64,000 nucleotides of DNA from an uncultured Eubacteriales bacterium (GTDB lineage: Bacteria > Bacillota > Clostridia > Oscillospirales > Acutalibacteraceae). Position numbers and translations under genes: made by a program. A model generated the notes under the pieces. That model saw only the letters and a program-made list of their open reading frames with translations, was not told where the DNA came from and did no database searches. The stretch spans positions 51,345 through 115,344 of the forward strand of contig CAKSKA010000005.1 of assembly GCA_934464615.1 (NCBI GenBank), given 5' to 3'. The stretch's first letter is position 1. Every line of letters begins with the position of its first letter. Below are positions 1 through 8,541 of the stretch, piece after piece.

Positions 1-124
1 CTATCATGGAAAACCGTTTAAGCACAAGGCTTACGCCAAGCAGCGCACTGCATACCGAAACCAGCACACCCGTTATAACCGCATAAATTACAATATCATA
101 AACTGATATAAGCGTATTAATCAT
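1..124 (-). CDS. znuB: Zinc/manganese ABC transporter permease, N-terminal part (runs off the left edge)
   Basis: Only the first 41 codons are in the window. They begin at an ATG (124-122) that overlaps the last 8 bases of the upstream ATPase gene, so the two are translationally coupled. The visible peptide is one hydrophobic segment followed by a stretch ending LVLKRFSMI, which matches the start of ABC-3 family metal permeases (LVLRR-SMIG). The family forms the membrane channel of ZnuABC-type importers. The gene order Fur-family regulator, binding protein, ATPase, permease supports zinc rather than another metal, but manganese cannot be ruled out from this fragment. Confidence 0.85.
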   Translation of the reverse strand, partial: MINTLISVYDIVIYAVITGVLVSVCSALLGVSLVLKRFSMI

Positions 125-824
125 GAGAATGTCCCTCCGACAGCATTTTTTTGCCCTGACGCGAATTTGCATACTGCGCCGACGTACCGAAAAACCAGCC
201 GTCGCGCCCCAAATGCAAAATTTTGTTGCCGTGCTTTACCGCACAGCTTACATCGTGGGAAATCATAATTATTGTCATTCCGCCGTTGTTTAATTTTTCC
301 ATAAGGGCATAAAACTCAGCCGCCGCCAGAGGATCAAGCCCCGTCAACGGCTCGTCAAGCAAAATTACTCCTCCTGCCGCACACAGCGCCCTGCACAGCA
401 ACACCCTCTGCTTTTGTCCGCCGGACAGCGTTTTAAACGATTTCTGCCGCATTTCGTAAATTTCAAGCATTTTCATCATTTTATCGGCCTTTAAATACTG
501 CTCCTTTTTATAAAACGGCAGTATACCCCTGCTGTTAAGAAATCCCGACATTACGACTTCCTTTACCGTTGCGGGAAAATCCGACTGAATATCGGTGCGC
601 TGCGGCAAATATCCTATTCTGCCGCCGTACGGCAAATTAAACTCCACGCTGCCCGACGAAGCGCCCTCAAGCGACAGCAGAATTTTTATAAGCGTTGTTT
701 TTCCGCTGCCGTTTTCGCCCACAATGTACAGTATATCGCCGGACTCTACATTAAACGACAAATCTTTTAAAACCGTCTGTCCGCCGAAATTCTTACAAAG
801 ATTTTTAACCGTTATAAGCCTCAT
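117..824 (-). CDS. znuC: Zinc ABC transporter ATP-binding protein
   Basis: This 235-residue protein is the ATPase that powers metal import through the adjacent permease. All ABC hallmarks are visible: Walker A GENGSGKTT near residue 37, a Q-loop (YLPQRTD), the signature LSGGQKQRV near residue 133, Walker B VILLDEP with the D-loop GLD, and the switch histidine in MISHD. Length is normal for ZnuC/MntB proteins. Its start overlaps the stop of the binding-protein gene in an ATGA arrangement and its end overlaps the permease start, so all belong to one operon. The C-terminus has a short HSHD tail that could touch metal, which is not diagnostic. Confidence 0.95.
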   Translation of the reverse strand: MRLITVKNLCKNFGGQTVLKDLSFNVESGDILYIVGENGSGKTTLIKILLSLEGASSGSVEFNLPYGGRIGYLPQRTDIQSDFPATVKEVVMSGFLNSRGILPFYKKEQYLKADKMMKMLEIYEMRQKSFKTLSGGQKQRVLLCRALCAAGGVILLDEPLTGLDPLAAAEFYALMEKLNNGGMTIIMISHDVSCAVKHGNKILHLGRDGWFFGTSAQYANSRQGKKMLSEGHSHD

Positions 825-1759
825 CAGTTAAGTCCCTCCCGTAACGCCTGCGCGTTTCTGTACATTATGTCAACATATGTTGTACCGTCTTTAAAATCCT
901 GTGCCGAAATATTGTGTGCGCTGTGCAGTTCCAACACCGGCACACCCGTTTTGCGCGCAACTGCCTGTGCCGTAGCGCCGCTGCTCAGTTCTATACGGTA
1001 AACCGCCGATAAATTTTCGGATTTAACCGTATTTATAAGCCTTGCCGCCGTCATAATATCAATATCGGTGTCCTGTTCGCATCCGCCGAACGCCTGATCG
1101 TGGTAAAGTCCGTAATATTGCGTAAAATATTCAAACGGAAACCTGTCGGCAACCACAATCTTTTTGTTCTTTGCCGCATTTATTATTTCCGCGGTCTGTC
1201 GGTCGGCAGCGTCTATTTTTTGCTTGTAGGCAAGCGTGTTCTGCCGAAATTCCTCCGCCTTATCCGGATATTTATCCGACAAAACCGTACACACGGCGTC
1301 TATCATTTTACGGGCGTTTTCGGGGGAAGTCCATATATGCTCGTCATATTCTGCTTCATTATGTGTCGCCCCGTGGTGTTCGTGTTCGTGTTCATCGTGG
1401 CTTTCCCGTATCAGGCTTACATAATCGCTCATCTTAATAACCGCCGTTTTCCGCGTGTCAATATTTTGCAGTATTTTTTCAAGCCACACATCGCTTTGCG
1501 CGCCGATGTATATAAAAACATCGCTTTGTTTTACCGCAGCCAAATCATCAAGCGACGGCTCGTAGGAATGTATGTCGCTGCCGGCAGGGATAAGCATTTT
1601 TATCCGCGCCGCGTCGCCTGCTGCCGCACGGGCAAAATCATACTCGCAAAACAGCGTAGCCGTTATTTTTATTTTTCCGTCGTCTTTTTCCGTGCTTTGC
1701 GGAGAGCATCCGCAAAGCAGCAGGCACAAAACGGCGACGCATGCAATAATCTTCCTCAT
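824..1759 (-). CDS. znuA: Zinc ABC transporter substrate-binding lipoprotein
   Basis: A 311-residue cluster A-I (ZnuA/TroA) metal-binding lipoprotein. The start chosen is the ATG at 1759-1757, overlapping the stop of the zur gene as ATGA. A longer reading frame upstream would place the signal peptide internally. From this ATG there is a lipoprotein signal ending in LLCGC (Cys at about residue 18). The middle carries the acidic, histidine-rich loop (DEHEHEHHG) that is typical of zinc-specific members, followed by DEHIWTSPENA, which holds a conserved metal-ligand histidine. It captures extracellular Zn2+ at the membrane and delivers it to ZnuB. Confidence 0.93.
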   Translation of the reverse strand: MRKIIACVAVLCLLLCGCSPQSTEKDDGKIKITATLFCEYDFARAAAGDAARIKMLIPAGSDIHSYEPSLDDLAAVKQSDVFIYIGAQSDVWLEKILQNIDTRKTAVIKMSDYVSLIRESHDEHEHEHHGATHNEAEYDEHIWTSPENARKMIDAVCTVLSDKYPDKAEEFRQNTLAYKQKIDAADRQTAEIINAAKNKKIVVADRFPFEYFTQYYGLYHDQAFGGCEQDTDIDIMTAARLINTVKSENLSAVYRIELSSGATAQAVARKTGVPVLELHSAHNISAQDFKDGTTYVDIMYRNAQALREGLN

Positions 1760-2163
1760 TCGTTTTTGCCTCCGCAATCCTTGCAAACGCCGTAAAAAAT
1801 CGTTTTTGAACGGTCAACGCAAAATCCGTGACTGTCCGAAATATGCGTATAAACCTCGTTCAAATGCGCGCAGCTTAAATGGAACAGCCTGCCGCAGTTT
1901 ACGCATTTTAAATGGAAATGCTCCCTGCAGCCGTCCGTTATATATTGGTAGCAGTCACTCTGCCTTTTATCCGCCGCATAATGCCGCACGCGGTTTTCCT
2001 TTTCAAGCCTTTCAAGCGTTCTGTAAACCGTTGTGCGTCCTACGCTTTCTCCGCCGGCATTTAAAAGATTTATTATATCGTCAACCGTCAGGTGTCTGTC
2101 GCCTGCCGATTTAATACATTCTTCTATACAACTGCGCTGATGCGTCTTGTAGCTTTGCGGCAT
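1756..2163 (-). CDS. zur: Fur-family transcriptional regulator, probably Zur
   Basis: A 135-residue Fur-family repressor. The N-terminal winged helix contains the recognition region VGRTTVYRTLERLEKEN, and the C-terminal dimerisation domain has a histidine-rich segment (HFHLKCVNCGRLFHL) and two CxxC motifs (CVNC and CKDC) that form the structural zinc site of Fur proteins. It is the first gene of the zinc uptake operon, which makes zinc sensing (Zur) the best guess. Fur and PerR have the same fold and cannot be excluded by sequence alone. The RBS is aaaggag, upstream of the ATG at 2163. A Fur-type palindrome lies at its promoter, suggesting autoregulation. Confidence 0.9.
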   Translation of the reverse strand: MPQSYKTHQRSCIEECIKSAGDRHLTVDDIINLLNAGGESVGRTTVYRTLERLEKENRVRHYAADKRQSDCYQYITDGCREHFHLKCVNCGRLFHLSCAHLNEVYTHISDSHGFCVDRSKTIFYGVCKDCGGKNE

Positions 2164-2190
2164 ATACCGTCACTCCTTTGAAAAAAGCCG

Positions 2191-2213
2191 AATTTGAAAA
2201 TGAATTTCAAATT
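2191..2213 (-). promoter_or_regulatory. Fur/Zur-type operator
   Basis: There is a perfect inverted repeat: arms AATTTGAAA and TTTCAAATT around a 5-base centre. The inner 15 bases (2195-2209) read TGAAAATGAATTTCA, close to the 7-1-7 Fur-family consensus TGATAATNATTATCA. It overlaps the expected start of the zur transcript, so a bound repressor would block initiation. Assignment to Zur is inferred from position. Confidence 0.65.
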
Positions 2214-2215
2214 AT

Positions 2216-2243
2216 ATTTTATCACTTAATGTGCGCTTGTCAA
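2216..2243 (-). promoter_or_regulatory. Promoter of the zur-znuACB operon
   Basis: On the minus strand, TTGACA (2243-2238) is followed by a 16-bp spacer and TAAAAT (2221-2216). The predicted transcription start falls in the palindrome immediately downstream. This promoter is arranged back-to-back with the rnf promoter. Confidence 0.7.
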
Positions 2244-2250
2244 CAAAAAC

Positions 2251-2279
2251 TTGTAAAAACGGCGTAATTATAGTACAAT
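2251..2279 (+). promoter_or_regulatory. Promoter of the rnf operon
   Basis: TTGTAA (2251-2256), a 17-bp spacer and TACAAT (2274-2279), 35 bp upstream of the rnfC start codon, which has a ggggg ribosome binding site at 2304-2308. Confidence 0.65.
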
Positions 2280-2314
2280 TACTGTAACAGCAGTTTACGG
2301 AACGGGGGTAAAAA

Positions 2315-3637
2315 ATGAAATACCTTAAGGACGAAATTTTAAAACCTTTAGGCAAAATACACGGCGGCGTACGTCTGCCGCACCACAAGGAATCGGCAGA
2401 AGTACAGACCGAAACAATACCGACGCCGAACACTGTTTGTATTCCGCTTAAACAAAATATCGGCGATGTCTGCGAACCGCTTTGCGCTGTCGGCGACAAG
2501 GTGAAAATCGGCACAAAAATCGGCGACGGTGAAAAACCGCTTTGCGTACCCGTACACTCAAGCATTTCGGGTACGGTTACGGAAATTGCCGAAGTTGACG
2601 GCATAAAATGCGTTGTTATAGAATCCGACGGTAAAGACGAGGCGGAAACCTTTACACCAAAAACCGTGAAAACGGCGCAGGACCTTATTGATGCCGCGCG
2701 CGAATGCGGACTTGTAGGACTCGGCGGCGCGGGATTTCCCACCCACATAAAGCTTAAAGGCGCTGTGTCCGATACGGTTGATACCGTAATAATAAACGGC
2801 GCCGAGTGCGAGCCGTATATTACAAGCGATTACCGCACCTGTATAGAGCAGTGTGACGATATTACTTCAGGTATTTACCGCTTAAAAGACTTACTGGGTT
2901 TTAAAAACTGCATTATAGCAATAGAAAAAAACAAGCCCGCCGCCATTGAAAAACTGTATGCTGCCGCAACGGATAAAAAGGATACCGATAACAGTGTACG
3001 CGTGATAAGGCTTGATACCGCTTATCCGCAAGGTGCGGAAAAAATGCTTATTTACACGGCAACGCGCCGCAAATTAAGCTTGGGAAAATTGCCGAGCGAC
3101 GTCGGCTGTCTTATAATGAATATTTCAAGCCTTGCCGAGCTTGAGCGCTACATACGCACCGGAAAACCGCTGACGCACAGGCGCATAACCGTAGACGGCA
3201 ATGCCCTGCCGACGCCTAAAAATTTATACGTTCCTTTAGGCATCAGCATTGCAAATGTGCTTGAATACTGCGGTGCCGATACGGAAAATACCGATAAAAT
3301 ACTGTGCGGCGGACCTATGATGGGCGTTGCCGTAAAGGATGCGGCAACGGTTATAACAAAGCAAAATAACGCTTTGCTTGCATTTAAAGACCTGCCCGAA
3401 ATTCAAACAACGCCGTGTATCAGGTGCGGTAAATGCGCGTCTGTTTGCCCCATGCGGCTTTGTCCTGCTGAGGTTGACCGCGCGCTGAACTTTAAGCGTA
3501 ACGACCTGCTTGAAGGGCAGAACATTAATTACTGTATTGAATGCGGCAGTTGTTCCTACGTCTGCCCTGCCGGCAGACCGCTGACTCAGGATATGCGGCT
3601 TGCAAAATCAATTTTAAGGGGGCAGAAAAATGTTTAA
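2315..3637 (+). CDS. rnfC: Rnf complex subunit C (NADH-binding, iron-sulfur)
   Basis: A 440-residue peripheral subunit of the Rnf ferredoxin:NAD+ oxidoreductase, where NADH/NAD+ and FMN bind. Seen in order: an N-terminal barrel-sandwich region, the GLGGAGFPTHIKL nucleotide-binding segment near residue 140, the INGAECEPY motif, and two C-terminal 4Fe-4S motifs CIRCGKCASVCP and CIECGSCSYVCP. Length is at the short, clostridial end of the family, without the alanine-rich tail of proteobacterial RnfC. It is the first gene of rnfCDGEAB, the order known from acetogenic and other clostridia, and it overlaps rnfD by 8 bases. Confidence 0.95.
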   Translation: MKYLKDEILKPLGKIHGGVRLPHHKESAEVQTETIPTPNTVCIPLKQNIGDVCEPLCAVGDKVKIGTKIGDGEKPLCVPVHSSISGTVTEIAEVDGIKCVVIESDGKDEAETFTPKTVKTAQDLIDAARECGLVGLGGAGFPTHIKLKGAVSDTVDTVIINGAECEPYITSDYRTCIEQCDDITSGIYRLKDLLGFKNCIIAIEKNKPAAIEKLYAAATDKKDTDNSVRVIRLDTAYPQGAEKMLIYTATRRKLSLGKLPSDVGCLIMNISSLAELERYIRTGKPLTHRRITVDGNALPTPKNLYVPLGISIANVLEYCGADTENTDKILCGGPMMGVAVKDAATVITKQNNALLAFKDLPEIQTTPCIRCGKCASVCPMRLCPAEVDRALNFKRNDLLEGQNINYCIECGSCSYVCPAGRPLTQDMRLAKSILRGQKNV

Positions 3638-4532
3638 AACACTTAATGTTTCCTCCTCACCGCACATACATTCCCCCGTTACAACATCGGGCATTATGTT
3701 TACGGTTATTATGACGCTTTTACCCGTTGCCGTGTACGGTACGGTAATTTTCGGCATTTATGCCGCCGCAGTAATTGCGGTATGTATATTATCCGCGGTG
3801 TTAAGCGAATTTATATGGAATAAAATTTTAAAAAAGCCTGACTCTCTTAAAGATTTTTCCGCCGTGCTTACGGGACTTTTGCTGGCTCTTAATCTGCCGC
3901 CGCGCATACCGCTTTGGATGGCGGCTTTGGGCAGCGCGGTTGCAATAATAGTTGTAAAGCAAATGTTCGGCGGACTCGGCCAAAACTTTGTAAACCCCGC
4001 CATTGCCGCAAGAATAGTGCTTATGGTGTCATTCCCTGCGGCTATGACCACGTTTTACGAACCGCTGTCCGATACGGTGTCCTCAGCCACACCGCTTGCA
4101 AGTGCGGTACCGCTTAAACAGCTGTTTTTCGGTATGCATTCGGGCTGTATAGGCGAAACCTCGTTTTTACTTATTGCGGTCTGCGGAATCGCATTAATAA
4201 TATTTAAAATCATTTCCCCCGTCATTCCCCTGTGTTTTGTGGGCAGTGTGTTTGTACTGTCTTTCCTGCTCGGTCAAAATCCGTTTTACGCAGTGATGAG
4301 CGGCGGACTTATGATAGGCGCGTTCTTTATGGCGACGGATTACGTTACAAGTCCGACTTATCCGTTGGGCAAAGTAATTTTCGGCGTGGGCTGCGGTATT
4401 ATAACGGTAATAATACGCACCTATGCCTCCCTGCCGGAAGGCGTTTCGTACTCTATTTTACTTATGAACCTTTTGGTACCATACATAGACCGACTGACGC
4501 AGCCAAAGCCGTTCGGAAAGGCGGTGCGGTAA
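3630..4532 (+). CDS. rnfD: Rnf complex subunit D (membrane, FMN)
   Basis: A 300-residue integral membrane subunit with many hydrophobic helices. It starts with the family pattern SPHIHSP and contains DFSAVLTGLLLALNLPP and GGLGQNFVNPAIAAR, which are strongly conserved in RnfD/NqrB. The ATDYVTSPTYPLG stretch is the region where the family binds FMN covalently to a threonine. It takes part in electron transfer across the membrane coupled to Na+ or H+ translocation. The start codon overlaps rnfC, and rnfG follows directly (TAAATG). Confidence 0.94.
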   Translation: MFKTLNVSSSPHIHSPVTTSGIMFTVIMTLLPVAVYGTVIFGIYAAAVIAVCILSAVLSEFIWNKILKKPDSLKDFSAVLTGLLLALNLPPRIPLWMAALGSAVAIIVVKQMFGGLGQNFVNPAIAARIVLMVSFPAAMTTFYEPLSDTVSSATPLASAVPLKQLFFGMHSGCIGETSFLLIAVCGIALIIFKIISPVIPLCFVGSVFVLSFLLGQNPFYAVMSGGLMIGAFFMATDYVTSPTYPLGKVIFGVGCGIITVIIRTYASLPEGVSYSILLMNLLVPYIDRLTQPKPFGKAVR

Positions 4533-5156
4533 ATGGAAAATAAAAATCCCGCAAAAAAGGAAATTTATAACGAAATACTGCGGCCTATAACGGTACTTAC
4601 CGTTATCTGCCTTGTTGTGTCGCTGTGCCTGTCGCTTACAAATATGCTTACAAAGGATAAAATCGCCCTTCGCAGCGCAAAACAGCAAAACGATGCTATG
4701 GCGCAGCTCATCAGTGCCGATACATATACCGAAATTGATTTGGCGCAGTTCGGTATATCGAGTGACTGCAAAATTTTCAAAGCCGAAAACGGCAAAGACA
4801 CCGTAGGCTACATAATTACGTCCTCCGCCAAAGGATACGGCGGCGACGTAACCGTAATGACGGCCGCGGACATAACAAACAAAATTACGGGTGTCAGCAT
4901 ACTGTCTGTTGCGGACGAGACACCGGGGCTCGGCCAAAATGCCGCAAAGCCCGAATTTTACAGTCAATTTACGGGACTTCACTCCGATATAACTTTAGTT
5001 AAAAACAGTGCAAAGGCGGAAAATAACGAAGTAAACGCCGTTACCGGCGCAACAATAACATCCCGCGCGGTAACTTCGGCAATAAATACAGCCCTTAAAA
5101 CACTGGATGAATACACGCTGAAGGCTTTCCCCGATACCGCAAAGGAGGCGCAGTAA
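4533..5156 (+). CDS. rnfG: Rnf complex subunit G (covalent FMN)
   Basis: A 207-residue subunit with one N-terminal membrane segment (about residues 18-40) and an extracytoplasmic FMN-binding domain. TGATITSRAVT near residue 175 is the conserved (S/T)GAT motif whose threonine carries FMN in RnfG/NqrC. DETPGLGQNA is another family signature. It starts directly after rnfD, and its TAA stop shares an A with the ATG of rnfE. Confidence 0.94.
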   Translation: MENKNPAKKEIYNEILRPITVLTVICLVVSLCLSLTNMLTKDKIALRSAKQQNDAMAQLISADTYTEIDLAQFGISSDCKIFKAENGKDTVGYIITSSAKGYGGDVTVMTAADITNKITGVSILSVADETPGLGQNAAKPEFYSQFTGLHSDITLVKNSAKAENNEVNAVTGATITSRAVTSAINTALKTLDEYTLKAFPDTAKEAQ

Positions 5157-5830
5157 TGAAAAGTGAAAATTTAAAAACGCTTACAAACGGTATAATTAAA
5201 GAGAATCCTGTTTTAAGGCTTGTACTCGGCACTTGTCCCACACTTGCCATTACAACGGCCGCAATAAACGGCATCGGTATGGGCATAGCCGCAACGGTAG
5301 TGCTTATAGGCTCCAACCTTGCAATATCGCTTTTACGTAATGTTATACCGGATAAGGTGCGTATACCTGCATACATAACAATAATCGCAGGTTTTGTAAC
5401 AGTGGTGCAAATGCTGGTTAAAGCCTTCGCCCCTGCTATCGACTCCGCCCTCGGCATTTATTTGCCGCTTATAGTGGTAAACTGCATTATTTTAGGCAGG
5501 GCAGAAATGTTTGCCTCGCATAACAAGGTACTGCCGAGCGTGCTTGACGCTGTAGGTATGGGCATAGGTTTTACCGCCACCCTTACGCTTATGGGAATAA
5601 TACGGGAGTTGATAGGTGCGGGAACGCTGTTTTCGGTTCCCGTTACAAGCCGCTTTTTAACACCTATGACGGTAATGCTTTTGCCGCCCGGAGGATTTTT
5701 CGTTTTCGGTATTTTGGTTGCGCTTTCAAACAAACTCGCAACGCGCGCAGGCAAAAAGCCTGTGGAAAATATAGGGTGCGACGCCTGTCCCATGAAGGAC
5801 GGATGTACAAGTGCGGAGGTGGATAAATAA
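5156..5830 (+). CDS. rnfE: Rnf complex subunit E (membrane)
   Basis: A 224-residue integral membrane subunit of the RnfE/NqrD family. It carries ENPVLRLVLGTCPTLAITT near the N-terminus and YLPLIVVNCIILGRAEMFAS in the middle; the cysteines of these two half-repeats bind a shared iron-sulfur centre with RnfA in the family. The tail (GCDACPMKDGC) contains four extra cysteines, a feature of some clostridial members that I cannot assign a role. It overlaps both neighbours by one base (TAATG). Confidence 0.94.
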   Translation: MKSENLKTLTNGIIKENPVLRLVLGTCPTLAITTAAINGIGMGIAATVVLIGSNLAISLLRNVIPDKVRIPAYITIIAGFVTVVQMLVKAFAPAIDSALGIYLPLIVVNCIILGRAEMFASHNKVLPSVLDAVGMGIGFTATLTLMGIIRELIGAGTLFSVPVTSRFLTPMTVMLLPPGGFFVFGILVALSNKLATRAGKKPVENIGCDACPMKDGCTSAEVDK

Positions 5831-6411
5831 TGGCTTCCGCAATAGTTTCGGTCTTGCTTGCCGGTCTGCTTACCGAGAATATGGTGCTTTCAAAATTTCT
5901 CGGTATCTGCCCGTTTTTAGGCACATCAAAAAAGCTCGGCACAGCGTTTAGTATGAGCGTTGCCGTTACCGCCGTTATGGTAATAGCCACCGCCGTTACA
6001 TATCCGCTTTATGCTTTTGTATTGGTGCCGCTGTCGCTTGAATATCTGCAAACGCTCGCCTTTATTCTTGTAATAGCCGCCATAGTTCAGTTTTTGGAAG
6101 TATTCCTTAAAAAATTTGTAAAACCCGTGTATAATGCGCTTGGTATTTACCTGCCGCTTATAACCACAAACTGCGCGGTGCTTGGTATTACAATATTAAA
6201 CTTTACAAAGGGTTACGGCTTTGTGCTGTCCGTTGTAAACGCCTTAAGCGCGGGACTCGGCTTTATGCTGGCGCTTGTAATCTTTGCCGGCGTAAGACAG
6301 CGCCTTGAAACCGCCGATATTCCTCCGTTTTTAAAAGGTCTGCCCATAACACTGATTGCGGCGGCGCTTGTGTCGCTTTCTTTCCTGGGCTTTGCCGGAA
6401 TAGGAGGTTAA
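5830..6411 (+). CDS. rnfA: Rnf complex subunit A (membrane)
   Basis: A 193-residue integral membrane protein, the pseudosymmetric partner of RnfE. Conserved stretches ENMVLSKFLGICPFLG near residue 17 and YLPLITTNCAVLG near residue 107 hold the cysteines of the intramembrane iron-sulfur centre. The length is typical of RnfA/NqrE. Only one base separates its stop from the rnfB start. Confidence 0.95.
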   Translation: MASAIVSVLLAGLLTENMVLSKFLGICPFLGTSKKLGTAFSMSVAVTAVMVIATAVTYPLYAFVLVPLSLEYLQTLAFILVIAAIVQFLEVFLKKFVKPVYNALGIYLPLITTNCAVLGITILNFTKGYGFVLSVVNALSAGLGFMLALVIFAGVRQRLETADIPPFLKGLPITLIAAALVSLSFLGFAGIGG

Positions 6412-6412
6412 T

Positions 6413-7222
6413 ATGGGAGTTTTGTATGCGGTAATTATTATAACGGTTATCGGTCTTGTTGCCGGTATTTGTCTGTCGCTGGCGGCAAAATTCTTTGCCG
6501 TACCGACCGATAAAAAAACCGAGGAAATACGCGCGTGCCTGCCCGGCGCCAACTGCGGCGGCTGCGGATTTTCGGGCTGCGACGGTTACGCTGCGGCTAT
6601 AGCCGCAGGTCAGGTATCTCCCGATAAATGCACTGCCGGCGGAGAAGATACCGCAAAGGCGCTTTCGGCTGTGTTGGGTGCGGATATAAAAGCCGTTAAA
6701 AAGGCTGCTTTTGTAGGCTGTAATAAATGTGCGGACGCCTCGGTACAATATGCATATTCGGGCAGAAAAAGCTGTGCCGCCGCCGCTTTGCTTTACGGCG
6801 GTCCGCTTGAATGTAAATCGGGCTGTATAGGTTTTGGGGACTGTGCCGCCGTTTGTGAGAAAAACGCAATAACGGTGGACGGCAGCGCGAAGGTAGATAG
6901 CCGGTTGTGTATGTCCTGCGGCAAATGCGTAACCGCCTGCCCTAAAAATCTTATAGTATTAAAAGAACTTGCCCGTACATACACCGTAGTTTGCAGCAAT
7001 ACACAAAAAGGCACGGTTGCGCGCAAAAACTGCAAATCCGCCTGCATAGGCTGCGGCAAGTGTAAAAAGACCTGCGAGTTCGGTGCGGTAACCGTAACAA
7101 ACAACCTTGCGGAAATTGACGCACAAAAATGCACCGGCTGCGGCAAATGTGCCGAGGTTTGTCCGGATAAATGCATAGTGCCGCTTATTGCAGACTGTCG
7201 CACGGCGACATCTGCCGAATAA
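6413..7222 (+). CDS. rnfB: Rnf complex subunit B (ferredoxin-accepting, multi-cluster)
   Basis: A 269-residue subunit that takes electrons from reduced ferredoxin. An N-terminal membrane helix (about residues 3-27) is followed by the RnfB 4Fe-4S motif CLPGANCGGCGFSGC. Further C-rich motifs follow: CIGFGDCAAVCEKNAI, CMSCGKCVTACPKNL, CIGCGKCKKTCEFGA and CTGCGKCAEVCPDKC, so it can hold a chain of about five clusters. It is the last recognisable rnf gene; the next gene begins 18 bases later with its own RBS and no terminator between. Confidence 0.95.
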   Translation: MGVLYAVIIITVIGLVAGICLSLAAKFFAVPTDKKTEEIRACLPGANCGGCGFSGCDGYAAAIAAGQVSPDKCTAGGEDTAKALSAVLGADIKAVKKAAFVGCNKCADASVQYAYSGRKSCAAAALLYGGPLECKSGCIGFGDCAAVCEKNAITVDGSAKVDSRLCMSCGKCVTACPKNLIVLKELARTYTVVCSNTQKGTVARKNCKSACIGCGKCKKTCEFGAVTVTNNLAEIDAQKCTGCGKCAEVCPDKCIVPLIADCRTATSAE

Positions 7223-7240
7223 TAAAACAGGGGGAAGAGT

Positions 7241-8524
7241 ATGAGCAGAGAAGACGATCTTAAAACTTTACGGGACTTTAAGGACGAAATTGTGGAGATT
7301 TACGAACTTAAAGACAAATGCGAAAAGTCGGACGCTGAATGTCGGGAATTACACGAGGCCGTTACAAACCCTAAAACGCCCGTGTTTAACCGCAAAGCCG
7401 AAAACGCGCAAAGCAAACTTAAAGCGGAATTTGACAAACAATGGTCCGAAAAATGCAAATCGGCAAGAGGACTGCGCTTAATACTTATGATAATTAACAC
7501 TGCCGTTGTGTCGGTGCTGTCTGTAATACTGTCTGTTGATTTTATTTTCGACACCGCCGTTTTAATAAACACAAAAGCCGCAGGCACAAAATATGCGGAG
7601 AACTTGGCAGACAGCCCTTCGGAACGTGCAATACTTGTTGCCGCACAGTTGATTTTTGCCGCAATATTTACAGCGGTGCCGTGGCTTGTTACAAAAAGCA
7701 GGAAGACAGGGAAGATAAAAACTTCAAAAATTATCCTGTTTGCAGTTTTGGGCATTATCGCACTTTTACCGTGCGTAACATATTGTATAGCGCTTAAATA
7801 CGCGGGTTGTATGTGGGCGCTGATAATACCGCTTTGCACAGCCGTTTTATCAAGTGTTTTATATTATATCCTAAAAGGTTTTGCGGCAAAATCGGCGGAC
7901 CGTCCCGTATACTCGGCAAAACAAAAAGCGGAACTTGCCGCCGCGGCGCAAAAGGACGCCGAAGTTAAGCGTGACAATGACCGCAGACAAACCGAAATAT
8001 TTGACGAATATACAAAGAATCTGCCGACGGTAACACAGCGCAATAAGCAGCTGCTTGAGGAAAAAACCAAAGAACTGCACCGAAATGCCGCCGCCTTAAA
8101 ACAGCATATACAAAACTATAAGGATTTTGACCGCCTGAGCGAAAACGATAAAAATCTGCAAACGGTCGATTACCTTATATACTTTATGGAAACGCACCGT
8201 GCGGATTCCGTAAAAGAGGCTTTGCAGGAATACGACAAGGCAGTTGCCGCAAATCAAATGCAAATGCTTGAGCAGCAGCGTATAGCCTTACAGCAACAGC
8301 AAATTGCACTGCATAAGCAGCAAATGGAAATGCAGCAACAGCATAACAGAAATATGGAATACGCCTTGCAGCAAGCGGCGCGTCAAGCCGAAATTGACAG
8401 GGCAAACCAACGAGATATGATGTACGCGCATTACATAAATGTTGACGCACAACTCGGCGGTATTGCAAAAAACTGCAATAAAATTGCCGAAAGCGCCGAA
8501 CTGTTTTCTACAACACTTTATTAA
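7241..8524 (+). CDS. Membrane protein with coiled-coil arms, unknown function
   Basis: I do not recognise this 427-residue protein. It has a charged N-terminal helix (residues 1-75), about four membrane segments between residues 80 and 205, and a long cytoplasmic helix-rich C-terminus. The latter includes a Gln-rich coiled coil (about residues 325-390; QQQQIALHKQQMEMQQQ). It lies 18 bases after rnfB behind a ggggaag RBS and ahead of a terminator at 9428, so it is probably co-transcribed with rnf. No motif ties it to electron transfer; a membrane scaffolding role would be speculation. Confidence 0.7.
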   Translation: MSREDDLKTLRDFKDEIVEIYELKDKCEKSDAECRELHEAVTNPKTPVFNRKAENAQSKLKAEFDKQWSEKCKSARGLRLILMIINTAVVSVLSVILSVDFIFDTAVLINTKAAGTKYAENLADSPSERAILVAAQLIFAAIFTAVPWLVTKSRKTGKIKTSKIILFAVLGIIALLPCVTYCIALKYAGCMWALIIPLCTAVLSSVLYYILKGFAAKSADRPVYSAKQKAELAAAAQKDAEVKRDNDRRQTEIFDEYTKNLPTVTQRNKQLLEEKTKELHRNAAALKQHIQNYKDFDRLSENDKNLQTVDYLIYFMETHRADSVKEALQEYDKAVAANQMQMLEQQRIALQQQQIALHKQQMEMQQQHNRNMEYALQQAARQAEIDRANQRDMMYAHYINVDAQLGGIAKNCNKIAESAELFSTTLY

Positions 8525-8541
8525 AATTGCGGAGGTATACA

